A DNA stretch of 64,000 nucleotides from Lutraria lutraria (GCA_964023205.1 OZ026845.1:1498001-1562000), one strand, 5' to 3'; shown: positions 43,301 through 49,197, counted from the stretch's first letter. The notes: generated by a model from the letters alone, not told the origin. Numbers and translations: made by a program.

Positions 43301-44800
43301 TTTTATCAAATATTTCGTTCTTTTCTTGTTAATTGCGAAACTTGTTCAGTACACGGCCTCCCAGTTCATTATATAAGGTCTAAGTTAGGTACAGATTTTT
43401 TGCATTATCCATTTATGTGGTTATTTTTCAATGTATAGATCACTGAAAACAATTAAACATTTTTTCGTGAATATTATGCAGAGCCTAGACGAACAGCATT
43501 AAAAATAACAAACAAAATGTATTCCTATTAATAAATATCAAAGGATCATTCAAGTTGCCATTTCCAAACTACACTACAATGTATACTTCGATGCTTCCTC
43601 GTCTGTTTACAACTGAATACTCTATCAAACAATGACTATGTTTAATTGAATTCAAAGTTCGGCGGGGTTTTTTTCAACAGAAAGTGGGACTTACGTTTTC
43701 ATGATTTCTAGAAAAAAGCGGAAATTGCCGAAGTTTACCATATGCTAATATTTCATAAACGACATGTATGAAGTCTCGGAACGTCATATAAAATGATAAA
43801 TCTTATTTCAAATGTGTTTCTAACCATATTTTTTCAGAATTATACAAGCCGACGCCACCACCGACTCCAAGACCGGAAATTCCCGATAACATTCCGGATT
43901 TAATGACTCGAAGACCGCCGCTAAAAAATGGTAAACATACTTACTATGGACACCCACATCAGAGGGGTGAACTAAACTCTGAGGTTGCAATAAATTCTGA
44001 CAACACTTTAAATAGGGACGGGCTATTATCTGGTGAGATAATTCAACATGTATTAATGCTAACTAGTAATGTAATTGATGGCATTTTGTCAGACATGTTA
44101 CTGTGCATCAATTACTGAAAACCTATTTATTATATCCATGCGTCCAACATTCCATTTCCGTTTCCGGTGGGAAGCACATTGAACGTTTTCGAGTTCGTCC
44201 GTTCGTCTGAGTAGTTACTGCATACATTAGATAATTCTGTTAAGTCGATCGATAAATTTGTTAAATAATTTGATTGAATCTGGGGATTTTTTTTTTGTAT
44301 TACCAAAGTATTTAGATAAGGCCTAAAAATGTCTGTTTCTGGTTACATGATCATTAAAATAATGTAGGTAGCTTCGGGGGGGGGGGGATGTTTTGCTTTT
44401 GAAAGCGTGTGGAAAGGTAAAGAAGCAGGAAGATGGGTGTACCGTTTCTCGGGCTAGGGTCTAAGGGTCGCGGGGAAAATTACGGTAAGTCGGATAACCA
44501 GAAACAGACATTTTTTACACCTTATGATCTTCAGCAATAAAAATAAGCGCATCGATCGTTCATTTCATACTAAGAATTAAACACCACATAATTCAAGACC
44601 TGATTTGATTCATTGATCGATATTTTATGGGACAAATTCACACTTACTGTATGATAATCAACAATTTTCTTTCAGAATTTACTGGTGATATTTCCTATGA
44701 ATCTAATGGTGCTGCTGACGCACGTGTGATGACGTCATCATTATTAAGTTCGTCCATAGTAATGGCGGTGACACTTTTGAGATATTTACTTCCGTCATGA
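7279..44800 (+). CDS. GPI-anchored three-Ig-domain cell adhesion protein, lachesin/IgLON-like (whole gene, 8 coding exons)
   Basis: Joining the eight exons listed below gives one open frame of 388 codons plus stop. Residues 1-17 are a signal peptide (hydrophobic LFLLTSISFICHA, likely cleavage after Ala17). Ig1 spans about 25-122 (Cys45, Trp57, DAGEYTC with Cys105), Ig2 about 123-215 (Cys148, Trp160, Cys196) and Ig3 about 216-316 (Cys240, Trp252, YTCEASNN with Cys300). A Pro-rich linker covers 317-347 and a hydrophobic C-terminus with a small-residue site near Asn358-Ala361 suggests GPI attachment. Potential N-glycosylation sites are Asn32, Asn135, Asn168 and Asn185. The WMNPRR, SWDLHIRNV and FPPEV stretches are typical of lachesin-like proteins, which mediate homophilic or heterophilic adhesion on neurons and epithelia. 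All introns are phase 1 except intron 2 (phase 0). Partners are unknown. Exon 1 is the least certain piece. Confidence 0.88.
7697..7895 (+). mobile_element. Unnamed interspersed repeat, family C, copy 1
   Basis: It matches 23490-23705 over about 200 bases, with shared 'ATCATCAAACTTCATATG', 'TTGGTTCCT' and 'ACAACCTCTACA', then AGGTCA motifs and 'GGGGCATT'. No terminal repeats or tRNA-like head are evident, so the class is unknown. Confidence 0.65.
7896..9300. other. Intron 1 interval, no gene recognised
   Basis: AT-rich sequence. A fragment near 8660-8715 (GGTCAAATATGAGTC, then GGTGACCTATGTTCACAG) looks like a remnant of MITE family 2. Confidence 0.4.
9301..9361. repeat. Short hairpin repeat with AACTGGTTCCCGTT ends
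   Basis: A 60-bp unit with inverted ends (AACTGGTTCCCGTT / CAACAGGAACCAGTT) around 'CCATGTTGCAGTGCACC'. Related copies lie at 1903-1952 and 36817-36870. Confidence 0.6.
9362..10834. other. Intron 1 interval, nothing recognised
   Basis: No coding or repeat signal I can support, apart from an isolated TGCGCATGCG motif (NRF1-type) at about 10680. Confidence 0.35.
10835..11222. repeat. Minisatellite, 27-bp unit containing a 14-bp palindrome
   Basis: About 14 copies of AGCTATGGTCTCTGAC followed by TAGTGATCACT. Most units contain the palindrome CTAGTGATCACTAG across the unit junction; variants are TAGTGATTACT and AAGTGATCACT. A lone related unit occurs near 29310-29330. Confidence 0.95.
11223..11867. 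other. Intron 1 interval, nothing recognised
   Basis: AT-rich, no coding signal. Confidence 0.35.
11868..12260. repeat. Minisatellite, about 16-bp unit (ATATTCAGTTAATATC)
   Basis: More than 20 imperfect tandem copies of ATATTCAGTTAATRYC with frequent single-base variants; purely AT-rich expansion. Confidence 0.92.
12261..13462. other. Intron 1 interval, nothing recognised
   Basis: AT-rich, no coding or repeat structure I can support. Confidence 0.35.
13463..13698 (+). mobile_element. Unnamed interspersed repeat, family B, copy 2, with terminal tandem expansion
   Basis: It matches copies at 6762, 35487 and 45980. The leading GGAAACTGAACGAAACTTCATT end is repeated about 3.5 times at 13463-13543 (21-bp period). 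Confidence 0.8.
13821..14577. mobile_element. Fold-back element with about 240-bp inverted arms
   Basis: It begins CTTAAAGACGTTTTCGGTAG and ends with its reverse complement. The arms (13821-14060 and 14335-14577) share 'TAGCGAACTACC', 'TATAGACATAT', 'TTTTAAGCGAAA' and 'GGGCAGATAACTCA' landmarks in inverted order with modest divergence. About 270 bases separate them. No open frame of note. Confidence 0.85.
14670..14845. repeat. Minisatellite, 43-bp unit, four copies
   Basis: Four nearly identical head-to-tail units running TTACATCCTGACAATATG, CTTACAGCAATG, TTCCCATTGTCC. High identity suggests recent expansion. Confidence 0.93.
14846..15820. other. Intron 1 interval, nothing recognised
   Basis: Short overlapping frames on both strands at 14821-15063 lack any family resemblance and are not called. 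Confidence 0.35.
15821..16000. repeat. Imperfect tandem repeat, about 65-bp unit, three copies
   Basis: Units share TCTCATGGTTCATGGACC / TCTCATAGGTTCGTGCACC / TCGTAAGTTCATGGAC followed by TTTGC, CAAAATT and an ATAAT(C/T)CAGAA block; diverged, so old. Confidence 0.75.
16001..16652. other. Intron 1 interval, nothing recognised
   Basis: AT-rich, no supported feature. Confidence 0.35.
16653..16985 (+). mobile_element. tRNA-derived SINE, family A, full-length copy
   Basis: A tRNA-like head with an A-box-like GGTGGTCGAGAGGTAAC and a B-box-like GTGGGATCGATTCTCG is followed by a body with 'GCGAGCCAAGTACT', 'ATCCGGGTGATTTACACC' and 'CACGATAAAGAACCAGG', and an AACAAATAAATAAA tail. Other copies: 743-1072, 32338-32515, 49664-50160. 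SINEs are transcribed by RNA polymerase III and moved by LINE machinery; it may belong to a described bivalve SINE family, which I cannot verify. Confidence 0.8.
17058..17078 (+). repeat. Short interstitial telomere-like repeat (TTAGGG)
   Basis: About three units of GGTTAG inside a G/T-rich segment (17050-17090). Too short to indicate a chromosome end. Confidence 0.8.
17079..19198. other. Intron 1 interval, nothing recognised
   Basis: Frames of up to 108 codons (for example 17613-17939, minus strand) have no recognisable domain, and AT-rich composition explains them. Confidence 0.35.
19199..19440 (+). mobile_element. tRNA-derived SINE, family D
   Basis: The tRNA-like head contains a clear B box, GGGTTCGAGTCC, followed by 'GCAGGTCATATCCTTCC', 'TCCACATGTGGA' and 'GAAGGATAAGTTAGTACT' and a T-rich end. 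Copies at 59625-59882 (+), 50672-50868 (-) and the 3' end only at 53011-53060 (-). Confidence 0.8.
19441..21837. other. Intron 1 interval; low-complexity C tract only
   Basis: No supported gene. A 79-codon charged frame on the minus strand (20308-20547) resembles no family I know. A C-rich run with one TA interruption lies at 21395-21422. Confidence 0.35.
21838..22695 (-). mobile_element. Decayed PIF/Harbinger DNA transposon
   Basis: It contains the transposase pseudogene described separately. The left end (21854-22095) is crowded with about a dozen ATCGTG/ATCGTA motifs in both orientations, as expected of subterminal transposase-binding repeats. The ends share a weak inverted similarity (CACCATCACGAT at left; ATCACCATCATCACAATG at right, reverse strand). 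Target duplication not resolved. Confidence 0.6.
22080..22630 (-). pseudogene. PIF/Harbinger transposase (HARBI1-type nuclease), broken
   Basis: Two minus-strand frames make up the C-terminal half of a HARBI1-like DDE nuclease. Upstream (22630-22376): SDARKFGDSELF, then PFLILGDEAFALMYYLMK with the catalytic Asp, then EERVF. Downstream (22323-22042): EAIIILHNLLTLRH and the acidic tail. Between them the frame shifts: the conserved RLSRGREVVENALGIL block, with the third catalytic residue (Glu), is in another frame. An in-frame stop follows and roughly 25 residues appear lost. No start or N-terminal half is seen. It is inactive and lies within gene 1 intron 1 on the opposite strand. Confidence 0.75.
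22728..22962. mobile_element. MITE family 1 with 3' end partially duplicated
   Basis: A full element at 22728-22897 has near-perfect TIRs (ACAGTACAACCTCTCCA and its complement) next to TA. It is followed directly by a second copy of its last 65 bases (22898-22962, from ATCATGCTGTTGTTGAAGG to GAGAGGTTGCACTGT). Confidence 0.88.
23490..23705 (+). mobile_element. Unnamed interspersed repeat, family C, copy 2
   Basis: Second copy of the repeat at 7697-7895, same orientation. It includes a TCAAGGTCA half-site (23667 region) of the type bound by orphan nuclear receptors; whether it is used is unknown. Confidence 0.65.
24130..24310. mobile_element. MITE family 1, 21 bases upstream of exon 2
   Basis: It begins GTAGTGCAACCTCTC and ends GAGGTTGTACTGTA; the internal 'GGTTGTTGTACTAGA' and 'GAAGGAAGGTTTTTGCTC' match sister copies. 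Only CTATAATCTTCTAAATTTCAG separates it from the splice junction at 24331/24332 (interval given in pieces: a CTATAAT stretch then the T-rich tract). Confidence 0.82.
24332..24456 (+). CDS. Ig gene exon 2: end of signal peptide and first half of Ig1
   Basis: Acceptor TTTCAG at 24331, donor GTAAGA at 24457. It encodes residues 14-54, including FNVTAIKGEPAILPCSV with the first Ig1 cysteine (Cys45). It ends in phase 0 within Ig1. A family 1 MITE ends 21 bases before the acceptor. Confidence 0.88.
24694..25026. mobile_element. Fold-back palindrome, TTTTCGC-rich, in intron 2
   Basis: About 330 bases that are close to fully self-complementary. The ends ATGGTGGCTGATTTATGCC and GGCATAAATCAGCCACCAT are perfect inverted repeats; inside, TATTTTCGCTTTTTCGC and its complement alternate and the centre is near 24861. 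Frames of up to 164 codons on both strands here are artefacts of the palindrome. Confidence 0.92.
25525..25729 (+). CDS. Ig gene exon 3: second half of Ig1
   Basis: Acceptor ATTCAG, donor GTAATT at 25730. It encodes residues 55-122, LVWMNPRR through DAGEYTCQINTDP to LTVH, holding the core Trp57, the Asp-Gly-Tyr-Cys signature and the edge strand. One base carries over (phase 1). Confidence 0.95.
25863..26231. mobile_element. Fold-back element with internal GAAAACGTTTT repeats, in intron 3
   Basis: The ends are GGTGTAACAAGCTCCCC and its near complement (GGGGGAGCTTGAAAACGTTACACC). Inside are about eight copies of a TTTGAAAACGTTTT-AAGTTACCGGG unit in both orientations, with poly-C/G runs. Confidence 0.8.
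26904..26916 (+). promoter_or_regulatory. DR1 nuclear-receptor-type motif
   Basis: AGGTCAAAGGTCA is a perfect direct repeat with one-base spacing, the site class bound by RXR/HNF4-type receptors. It lies in intron 3; function unknown, and chance or repeat origin is possible. Confidence 0.3.
27365..27542. mobile_element. MITE family 2, 26 bases upstream of exon 4
   Basis: TACAGTCAAACCTGTG at the left and CACAGATTTGACCGTA at the right form the TIRs. The body contains several GGTCATCC / CTTTATTCGGAGG blocks. It ends at 27542 and exon 4 starts at 27569. Confidence 0.85.
27569..27718 (+). CDS. Ig gene exon 4: first part of Ig2
   Basis: Acceptor ATCTTAG at 27568, donor GTGAGT at 27719. It encodes residues 123-172: VPAHIDNEASSENITVREGETVKLQC onward to WFRN and TNQTRQ. 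The Cys148 and Trp160 pair marks an I-set Ig domain. Phase 1 at both ends. A family 2 MITE ends 26 bases before the acceptor. Confidence 0.93.
28779..29065. repeat. ACAACA-type low-complexity / degenerate tandem tract
   Basis: Degenerate repeats of AACAACACATAAACAAGAAC-like units; a simple purine/C repeat in intron 4. Confidence 0.85.
29066..30039. other. Intron 4 interval, nothing firm
   Basis: No coding frame. About 29380-29450 may hold a degraded SINE (GTCCAGTAAGTTTCTGGAC...), which also resembles 53890-53930; not certain. Confidence 0.3.
30040..30135 (+). repeat. Unnamed interspersed repeat, family E, copy 1
   Basis: About 95 bases shared with 41007-41100 (+) and 48443-48530 (-): TAACTACTCGGGCGTCTCC, GAGAAATACGCACTTTTC and ACAAACGCCGA. 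Confidence 0.65.
30136..32337. other. Intron 4 interval, nothing recognised
   Basis: AT-rich; frames of up to about 75 codons without family resemblance. Confidence 0.35.
32338..32515 (+). mobile_element. SINE family A, 3' fragment
   Basis: Matches the body and tail of 16653-16985 from GTGTGCATCCGGGTGC to AACAGATAAACAAACAAAC; the tRNA-like head is absent. Confidence 0.75.
32873..33081. mobile_element. MITE family 2
   Basis: CAGTCAAACCTGTGAAC at left and CACAGGTTTGACTGTA at right. An internal TTATTCACAGGGTGGCC block is duplicated in tandem. Confidence 0.85.
33102..33626. mobile_element. TTAA-flanked MITE with 22-bp TIRs
   Basis: TTAAAGGGGCATGCCC...GGAACTG at the left and CAGTTCC-GGGCATGCCCCTTTAA at the right, 525 bases in all. 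TTAA flanks with AGG-type ends are found in Kolobok- or piggyBac-type transposons; which one is uncertain. A 63-codon frame (33163-33354) inside it is not supported as a gene. Confidence 0.75.
34362..34880 (+). repeat. Diverged tandem duplication, about 260-bp unit
   Basis: Unit 1 (34362-34615) and unit 2 (34622-34880) share in order GCGTTTCGCA, TTATAG-AGGGG, AATCCTCCGCT, TTAGTGAAACACCC-GATTT and TCA-GT-ATCACGTGA-like blocks. Old and decayed. Confidence 0.6.
35033..35056. repeat. Perfect 10-bp hairpin (GGCTTGGAGC / GCTCCAAGCC)
   Basis: Inverted repeat with a 4-base loop (CGTA). Isolated; it is not followed by a T-run that would suggest a terminator. Confidence 0.6.
35487..35655 (-). mobile_element. 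Unnamed interspersed repeat, family B, copy 3
   Basis: Same landmarks as copy 1: AAAGTACTGAAAGTACTC, GGCGGATGTAG, CATCAAAATTCATGCGCG, TTAGTTTCCA. It lacks the GGGAACTAG segment. Confidence 0.8.
35656..37574. other. Intron 4 interval; hairpin repeat at 36817-36870
   Basis: No gene. 36817-36870 is a copy of the short AACTGGTT / GGGAACCAGTT hairpin repeat seen at 9301-9361. Confidence 0.45.
37575..37752. mobile_element. TA-flanked MITE, family 3
   Basis: TACAGTAAATTCC at the left and GGGGTTTTACTGTA at the right, 178 bases, Tc1/mariner-like ends. Internally it carries AAAACCGGA-type motifs in both orientations. Confidence 0.7.
38058..38239. mobile_element. MITE family 2, 71 bases upstream of exon 5
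   Basis: Well-preserved copy: TACAGTCAAACCTGTG left end, GTTCACAATTTTGACTGTA right end, body with AATAAAGGTCA repeats. Confidence 0.88.
38311..38439 (+). CDS. Ig gene exon 5: second part of Ig2
   Basis: Acceptor TTTTACAG, donor GTACGT at 38440. It encodes residues 174-215 (VGTTGELLIIHNISRFCGGMYEC onward to MTVDVA). The usual Asp before Gly-Gly-x-Tyr is Cys190 here, an extra cysteine beside the canonical Cys196. The phase joins exactly with exons 4 and 6, although 10.6 kb of intron separates it from exon 4. Confidence 0.9.
38499..38655 (-). mobile_element. tRNA-derived SINE, family F (minus strand)
   Basis: The reverse strand has a tRNA-like head with a perfect T-arm (GCGGGTTCGAATCCCGC) and A-box-like GCAGTGGTGTAGG. 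The acceptor stem does not pair, so it is not a functional tRNA. A body of about 75 bases follows (CGAAACTTTGACAATCCC, GGTCAGAATCCAGGAAG). Confidence 0.7.
39126..39150 (+). other. Possible pseudo-exon copy of the exon 6 start
   Basis: TTTCCAG followed by CGGAAGTGTCGTTTC resembles the true acceptor and start of exon 6 (CCGGAAGTGTCATTTC at 39306-39321), 177 bases downstream. Continuing in frame gives only a few residues before a stop. It may be a decoy splice site or chance. Confidence 0.35.
39302..39604 (+). CDS. Ig gene exon 6: Ig3
   Basis: Acceptor ATTTCCAG at 39301, donor GTAAGA at 39605. It encodes the whole third Ig domain, residues 217-316, in one phase 1-1 exon: PPEVSFRMPHR, GKEVMFECFVAAFPHG, W252, FGTYTCEASNNLG. 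The FPPEV motif made at the junction is characteristic of lachesin-type proteins. Confidence 0.95.
39877..40053. mobile_element. MITE family 1
   Basis: TACAGTGCAACCTCTTC and GAGAGGTTGTACTGTA ends; internally matches 22728-22897. Confidence 0.85.
40054..41006. other. Intron 6 interval, nothing recognised
   Basis: AT-rich, no supported feature. Confidence 0.35.
41007..41100 (+). repeat. Unnamed interspersed repeat, family E, copy 2
   Basis: CCTAACTATTCGGGCATTTCC, then AAAAATACGCACTTTTC and AGACAAACGCCGAGG (shown in pieces); matches 30040-30135. Confidence 0.65.
41209..41312 (+). repeat. Tandem duplication (about 60 bp) with TGACGTA / TACGTCA motifs
   Basis: Two units of ATATAAGGGAG, then TCGATGACGTATA, then GTGTCTACGTC. 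Each contains CRE-like half sites; the second ends in TACGTCATATAT. Confidence 0.7.
41313..43837. other. Intron 6 interval, nothing recognised
   Basis: No coding exon beyond those listed. The frame at 43172-43438 is AT-rich and without family resemblance. Confidence 0.35.
43838..43930 (+). CDS. Ig gene exon 7: proline-rich linker
   Basis: Acceptor TTTTTTCAG, donor GTAAAC at 43931. It encodes residues 318-347, LYKPTPPPTPRPEIPD and on to RRPPLKN, a Pro-rich stalk between Ig3 and the membrane. Both ends are phase 1, so it could be skipped without shifting the frame, which would shorten the stalk. Confidence 0.88.
44322..44518. mobile_element. MITE family 4 (TGTCTGTTTCTGGTTA), copy in intron 7
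   Basis: Inverted ends AAAATGTCTGTTTCTGGTTA / TAACCAGAAACAGACATTTT with a G-run and CTTTTGAAAGCGTGTGGAA inside. Related copies: 45408-45596, 48951-49141, fragment at 49433. Confidence 0.85.
44676..44800 (+). CDS. Ig gene exon 8: C-terminus with GPI-anchor signal and stop
   Basis: Acceptor TTTCAG at 44675; stop TGA at 44798-44800. It encodes residues 349-388: a hydrophilic spacer, small residues SNGAA (likely GPI attachment region), then a hydrophobic tail SSSIVMAVTLLRYLL ending only two residues before the stop, with no cytoplasmic domain. That pattern fits GPI anchoring; a single Arg (383) inside the tail is unusual. Confidence 0.88.
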
Positions 44801-45407
44801 TGCGGATAACATTTGTGCGTAAAAAATCCAACCGTTTGATGTCATTCCAGTGTAAATGTTTTATGAGCGATTTTTATTGTTTTAAGATTATGTATAGGCT
44901 AAAAGAAACGAACACGTAACGTGTTTGAAAAATGGCTTCATTTGCTATGTCACCTTGTGAAAGGAAATAACAAACAACATATTGTGTGTTCAGCCGTTCT
45001 TTCCATGAAAATATTCAACTTACAAGGGAAGTATTTAAAACATTAGGCGCAAAATTAAAGTGTTGCATGATTCATTTATCATCGTAGAATTTAACGAACT
45101 CATTTAACGAACATTCGGCAAACTTCGGGTTTTCCGTGACGTTTTAGTACAGGATCTTGTAAGTTACGGTAGAATCTGATGTTTGACGAATGAGATAGAC
45201 TCATACACGTAATTCCGATCGCCTCGGCCTTTATGCTTGTAGACATTTTTTATATATTGTGTTATTTAGTTTTATCAGTATTTGAGAGAAAAACAACAAT
45301 TGTAGCGGGTACGTGATATATTCCTGTACTCGTTCTTTACTATCTCGTCACTACACACATAGCATTATTTTATCATACCTCTTCATTAATTGTTTTAATT
45401 AGGCGTA

Positions 45408-45596
45408 CAATGTTTGTTTCTGGTTACATAATCTACCCTAATTTCCCCCGGGACCCTAGACTTTTTATTAGCTCCGAGGAATTGTACATTCGCTTCCTCA
45501 CTTCTTCTACTATTCCACACGCTTTCAAGAGCAAACAAACAACCCCGACCTAAACTATTGTTATGAGCTGTGTAACCAAAAACAAACATTGTTTAA
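45408..45596. mobile_element. MITE family 4, copy 2
   Basis: Begins ACAATGTTTGTTTCTGG and ends CCAAAAACAAACATTGT; internal CTTTCAAGAGCAAACAA and GGGACCCTAGA match the sister copies. Confidence 0.85.
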
Positions 45597-45979
45597 GTCT
45601 AACATATATGTTCATATAGTTTGTATATATTATCTTTTACATTTTTTTCACATTTCGATAAGCTCTCAATAGTATTATTACATAAAAGAATGCTTTGAGC
45701 GCATGCAGTATACCGCCATTTATTACGTATGTAATGTTGCTTAATGATTATACTACAGAGCCCTTTTATCGCTTTCAAATGATGAAAATGTAAATTTATT
45801 AGATATTACACCATGTATATTTATCTATATGTAAATACAATGAATAATTGTACCACTCAATGTGTGTTAATTTGTATTAATTAATAATTTAATATCAATA
45901 GTTGCATTATTCGTCCACATATGTATGTAACGTTACATAGTTACAAGGAAATCGCGTTGCTGAGCACAATGTGTGATGT

Positions 45980-46172
45980 TTGGAAACTGAATGTTTAGCA
46001 TTCCATAGTTCAGCTTGCCATACCCGTCACTCGCTCTGCGCGCATGAATTTTGATGCGGGCCAAAGTACTACGTTTTTCTTCATCCGCCATGTAGTTGTT
46101 AAACTAAATCCCATTCCATGATACAATGCAAGTCTATGTTAGTTTTATTTCCATGAGTACTTTCAGTACTTT
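45980..46172 (+). mobile_element. Unnamed interspersed repeat, family B, copy 4
   Basis: Complete copy from TTTGGAAACTGAATG to GAGTACTTTCAGTACTTT. Confidence 0.82.
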
Positions 46173-47349
46173 AATTTTAAACATGTACTAATATAACGAT
46201 GATAGTCAGTAACAGAAAAACAAAGAACTTTCAACAATATGTTGACAATAATGTTCGATGTACAGAATGCTTCAAGGACATTAATTTTTTTCACGTCATT
46301 TTCACTTATTAAATTAATGCACTATGTATGGGTATATTCTATAACAAATAGTACAGAAATCCGACTGATATTTACTAAGTATAATTTTGTTTGTTAATTA
46401 AGTGATAGTTTTATGGTTTAATGTCGCACCAAAAGCAATGGTCTCTTGTGTGACTTTCTCAGCATTCACAGTGGACGAAGACCCAAGATGTACGCCTGGT
46501 TAGCACCGTCTACCTGCTGTAAGCTCAGATGGACAGCTTCCTCACATGTGAAGCTATTTATAAAAATTGATTTTGTTGAAATATTGTCAAAATGTTGATC
46601 ATGAGTTAAAGCCAATTCAGATATAACATACAATTATGGACAAATGTCTTGTCCAGTCTACAAGAAAGCGAGATATTGTTTGTTTATACTATACGATATA
46701 AAGTAAGCTAAGTTACAGAGACGAAGCTTTACTGGTTTTAAAAATAATCACGGACATCTGAACCGGACAGGACTTTTGTCCTTTAGCATAGTAATATATG
46801 TAACTCAATAATGAATGTTTAATTTTTCTCCCTATGTTTTGTAAGTAGATAATTTAATTTGCTGGATATACCTCGAGTCGACGTCTTATTGTAATTATTA
46901 TAATAATCTAGATCATTGTTTTACAAACATATTTTGATTATGTACATAATTATATTTAAATCGTCTTTATATTCTTTTTCTCATTACTTTGTATTCAAAA
47001 TACAAGGGTTGTTCATAAAGTTTTCATGATAATATAAGTCACAGGTGTTGATAAAATTTTGTTCGTGATAATTCTTGATCTATAAGAAAATAATATTGAA
47101 ATATTATTGGTCCATACAGGTTTTTTGTGTTTTTACTGGAATTAAAGCATATTCAATTTTAATGATCGCACCATAACACTATATAACCTGAGTATGAAAA
47201 CTTTCTGAACATCCCTTGTCCAGTCATATTTGAATTTGTAATCGGAAATGTGCTTATGATTAGTCACTTTTTTGCTTAATTCCATGTCTTTTACGAATTG
47301 ATACCAATTACATATACTCGACCTGAAGCTGATACAGTGTTGATAATTT
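46173..47349. other. Intergenic; possible degraded SINE at 46420-46560
   Basis: No gene. The 46420-46560 segment (GGTTAGCACCGTCTACC ... CTCACATGTGAAGC) has a SINE look but no clear B box. Confidence 0.3.
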
Positions 47350-47490
47350 ACAGTCATGTCTATGTTAGCGACCACCTCCTAATAAAGGCATCCCTTAAAA
47401 CCCTTATTGAATATGCTGAACAAAATGACCCCGAATGATGACCACCTATCAACGAAGGTCATATTTACTTTTTTCCAATGGTGGCCAAAA
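47350..47490. mobile_element. MITE family 2, right-truncated
   Basis: TACAGTCATGTCTATGTTAG left end and ACCACCTCC/AATAAAGG blocks; the right terminal repeat is missing. Confidence 0.6.
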
Positions 47491-48442
47491 CTAAAAAAGT
47501 ACATTGTTCCCTGGTTCCCGCTATCGTCTCCATAAAATATAGGGTCAGTAGTAAAACTGACCAAATCCTAAATAATGTCTAATAAAGTATGGGACTGATT
47601 GTGTTTCCAGTTACAAGAAAACCTTTACGCCAACACCTAGTTAAAATAGTTACATTGTGCTGACAAGTATACATGTATATATCATAAGAACTGGGATACA
47701 AGCGTAGTGTGTGTAGCCCGCAGGTTGAAACTTGAAAGCAAGGTTTTTCATAATGTACATGTATTTGCCCCCATTACAATTTGTAATATCTCTGTCACGT
47801 CTTAAAAAACAACCATGCCTCGACAAGCAGCAGACGTGATCGTTTGTGAACTGGTCACTATATAAGCATTGACGCCATGTCTATGACGTCACTTCCTGGC
47901 TAAGGTTTTCCAAAATGGCGCACACAATATTCGGAAACTTCCCACAGAGTCATCAGAATTAGCTCTGATTATTATGTTATGCTGACATCATTAAGATAAG
48001 CTTAACACATAATCTCTAACTCTGAAATCATTTCCAAATGGTTTCTTGTTGTACTGTCGAACAATTCCAGACTGCGAGCTTTATCAAGATTAACACCTTA
48101 AATATTGGTCTGTACGGACTGCTCTAAATCTTGTATAGGGTTTTAAAAGCATTCGTTGCACACTGTTTCATAGACTTTATAATGCTAACCCATTACAGAA
48201 CAAAACAGTAGTTAATGTAAACTTTGTAGTTTCCCGTAATAGATCATGATACATAATTATAAGGCGGAGGAATAAACACTATTTAACACTGTCTAGGCCC
48301 TACTTGACGTCTAGGGCTTACACATCATCAAAACAGCATTCTATGTTAAATTTGATGACATACACTCAGATGTGTTCACATATAAACAGATCTACGTAAA
48401 TAAAGTTTAATTACAATAGACAAGAAAGGGATTCCTAGAAAA
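47491..48442. other. Intergenic; CRE/ETS/YY1-like cluster near 47883-47925
   Basis: TGACGTCA, CTTCCTGG and CAAAATGGCG occur within about 40 bases, a promoter-like combination, but no downstream exon on either strand could be tied to it. Confidence 0.3.
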
Positions 48443-48530
48443 GAACCAGTAGGAACTCCTCGGCGTTTGTCTATACGGTATTTCTCAGTTACGGAAATGC
48501 ACGAGTAGTTACGATTGCCAACACGTAGGA
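48443..48530 (-). repeat. Unnamed interspersed repeat, family E, copy 3
   Basis: Reverse complement of the 30040 and 41007 copies: TCGGCGTTTGTCTATACGG, TTCTCAGTTACGGAAATGC. Confidence 0.65.
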
Positions 48531-48786
48531 CCATGCAAAAATGGATGACAAAACATAGATCCCCGGTAGTTACCACCTTGGAACGGGTTGTTGTAGAGCT
48601 ACAGGGGAATAATCAGTTATGTAAATATATATAACCAATAGATGGGTTTGTGTTTAAATGACCAGTGACTATCAATGACGCTGACACTGAGACCACAGTT
48701 AAGTTATGCCATTGTGTAGAATTTTATCATGTATATAATTTTATGTATTACATGTATTTGTATTATAAATTGCTTAGACCAGTTGC

Positions 48787-48821
48787 AATAAATCAAACAT
48801 GTAAATTATTCAAAGAATAAA
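48787..48821 (+). terminator. Tandem AATAAA polyadenylation signals, plus strand
   Basis: AATAAA at 48787-48792 and 48816-48821. They could end the gene 1 transcript (a 3' UTR of about 4 kb) or be chance in AT-rich DNA. Confidence 0.25.
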
Positions 48822-48950
48822 GAATTGTGAATATTGTCTGGTTTATTTCTCATATGTGTTAAAACATTGCTCATCTATATTGCGTTTGTCTGTCCATTTG
48901 TCCAGCAGTCCGTCTCTAAGTCTTCTAAGCTCCTAAGTCCTAAAAAGTGT

Positions 48951-49141
48951 TTGTTTTTGGTTACCTGACCAGACTAATACTTCCCGTGACCCTAGATATT
49001 TTAGTAGGCCCGGGGAACAGTTCATCCACTTCTCACTTTTCTTTACCATTCCAGATGCTTTCAAGAGCCAAAAAAAACGATCTAATTTTACCCCCTACCC
49101 TATTTGATCGAGCATGAAACCAGAAACAAACATGTTTACGC
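48951..49141. mobile_element. MITE family 4, copy 3
   Basis: AAAAAGTGTTTGTTTTTGG at the left and CCAGAAACAAACATGTTT at the right; internal CTTTCAAGAGCCAAA. A left-end fragment recurs at about 49433-49460. Confidence 0.82.
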
Positions 49142-49197
49142 CTAAATGACAATCTTAAACAACAGACTAATAAGTGAACGTCAGGTTTATATAAAAG

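Noticed and set aside
43172..43438. 88-codon frame as an extra exon of the Ig gene
   Set aside because: Exons 6 and 7 already join in phase and the frame has no Ig or linker character.
47883..47925. Promoter of an additional gene (CRE, ETS and YY1-like motifs)
   Set aside because: No downstream coding exon with consistent splice sites could be found on either strand.
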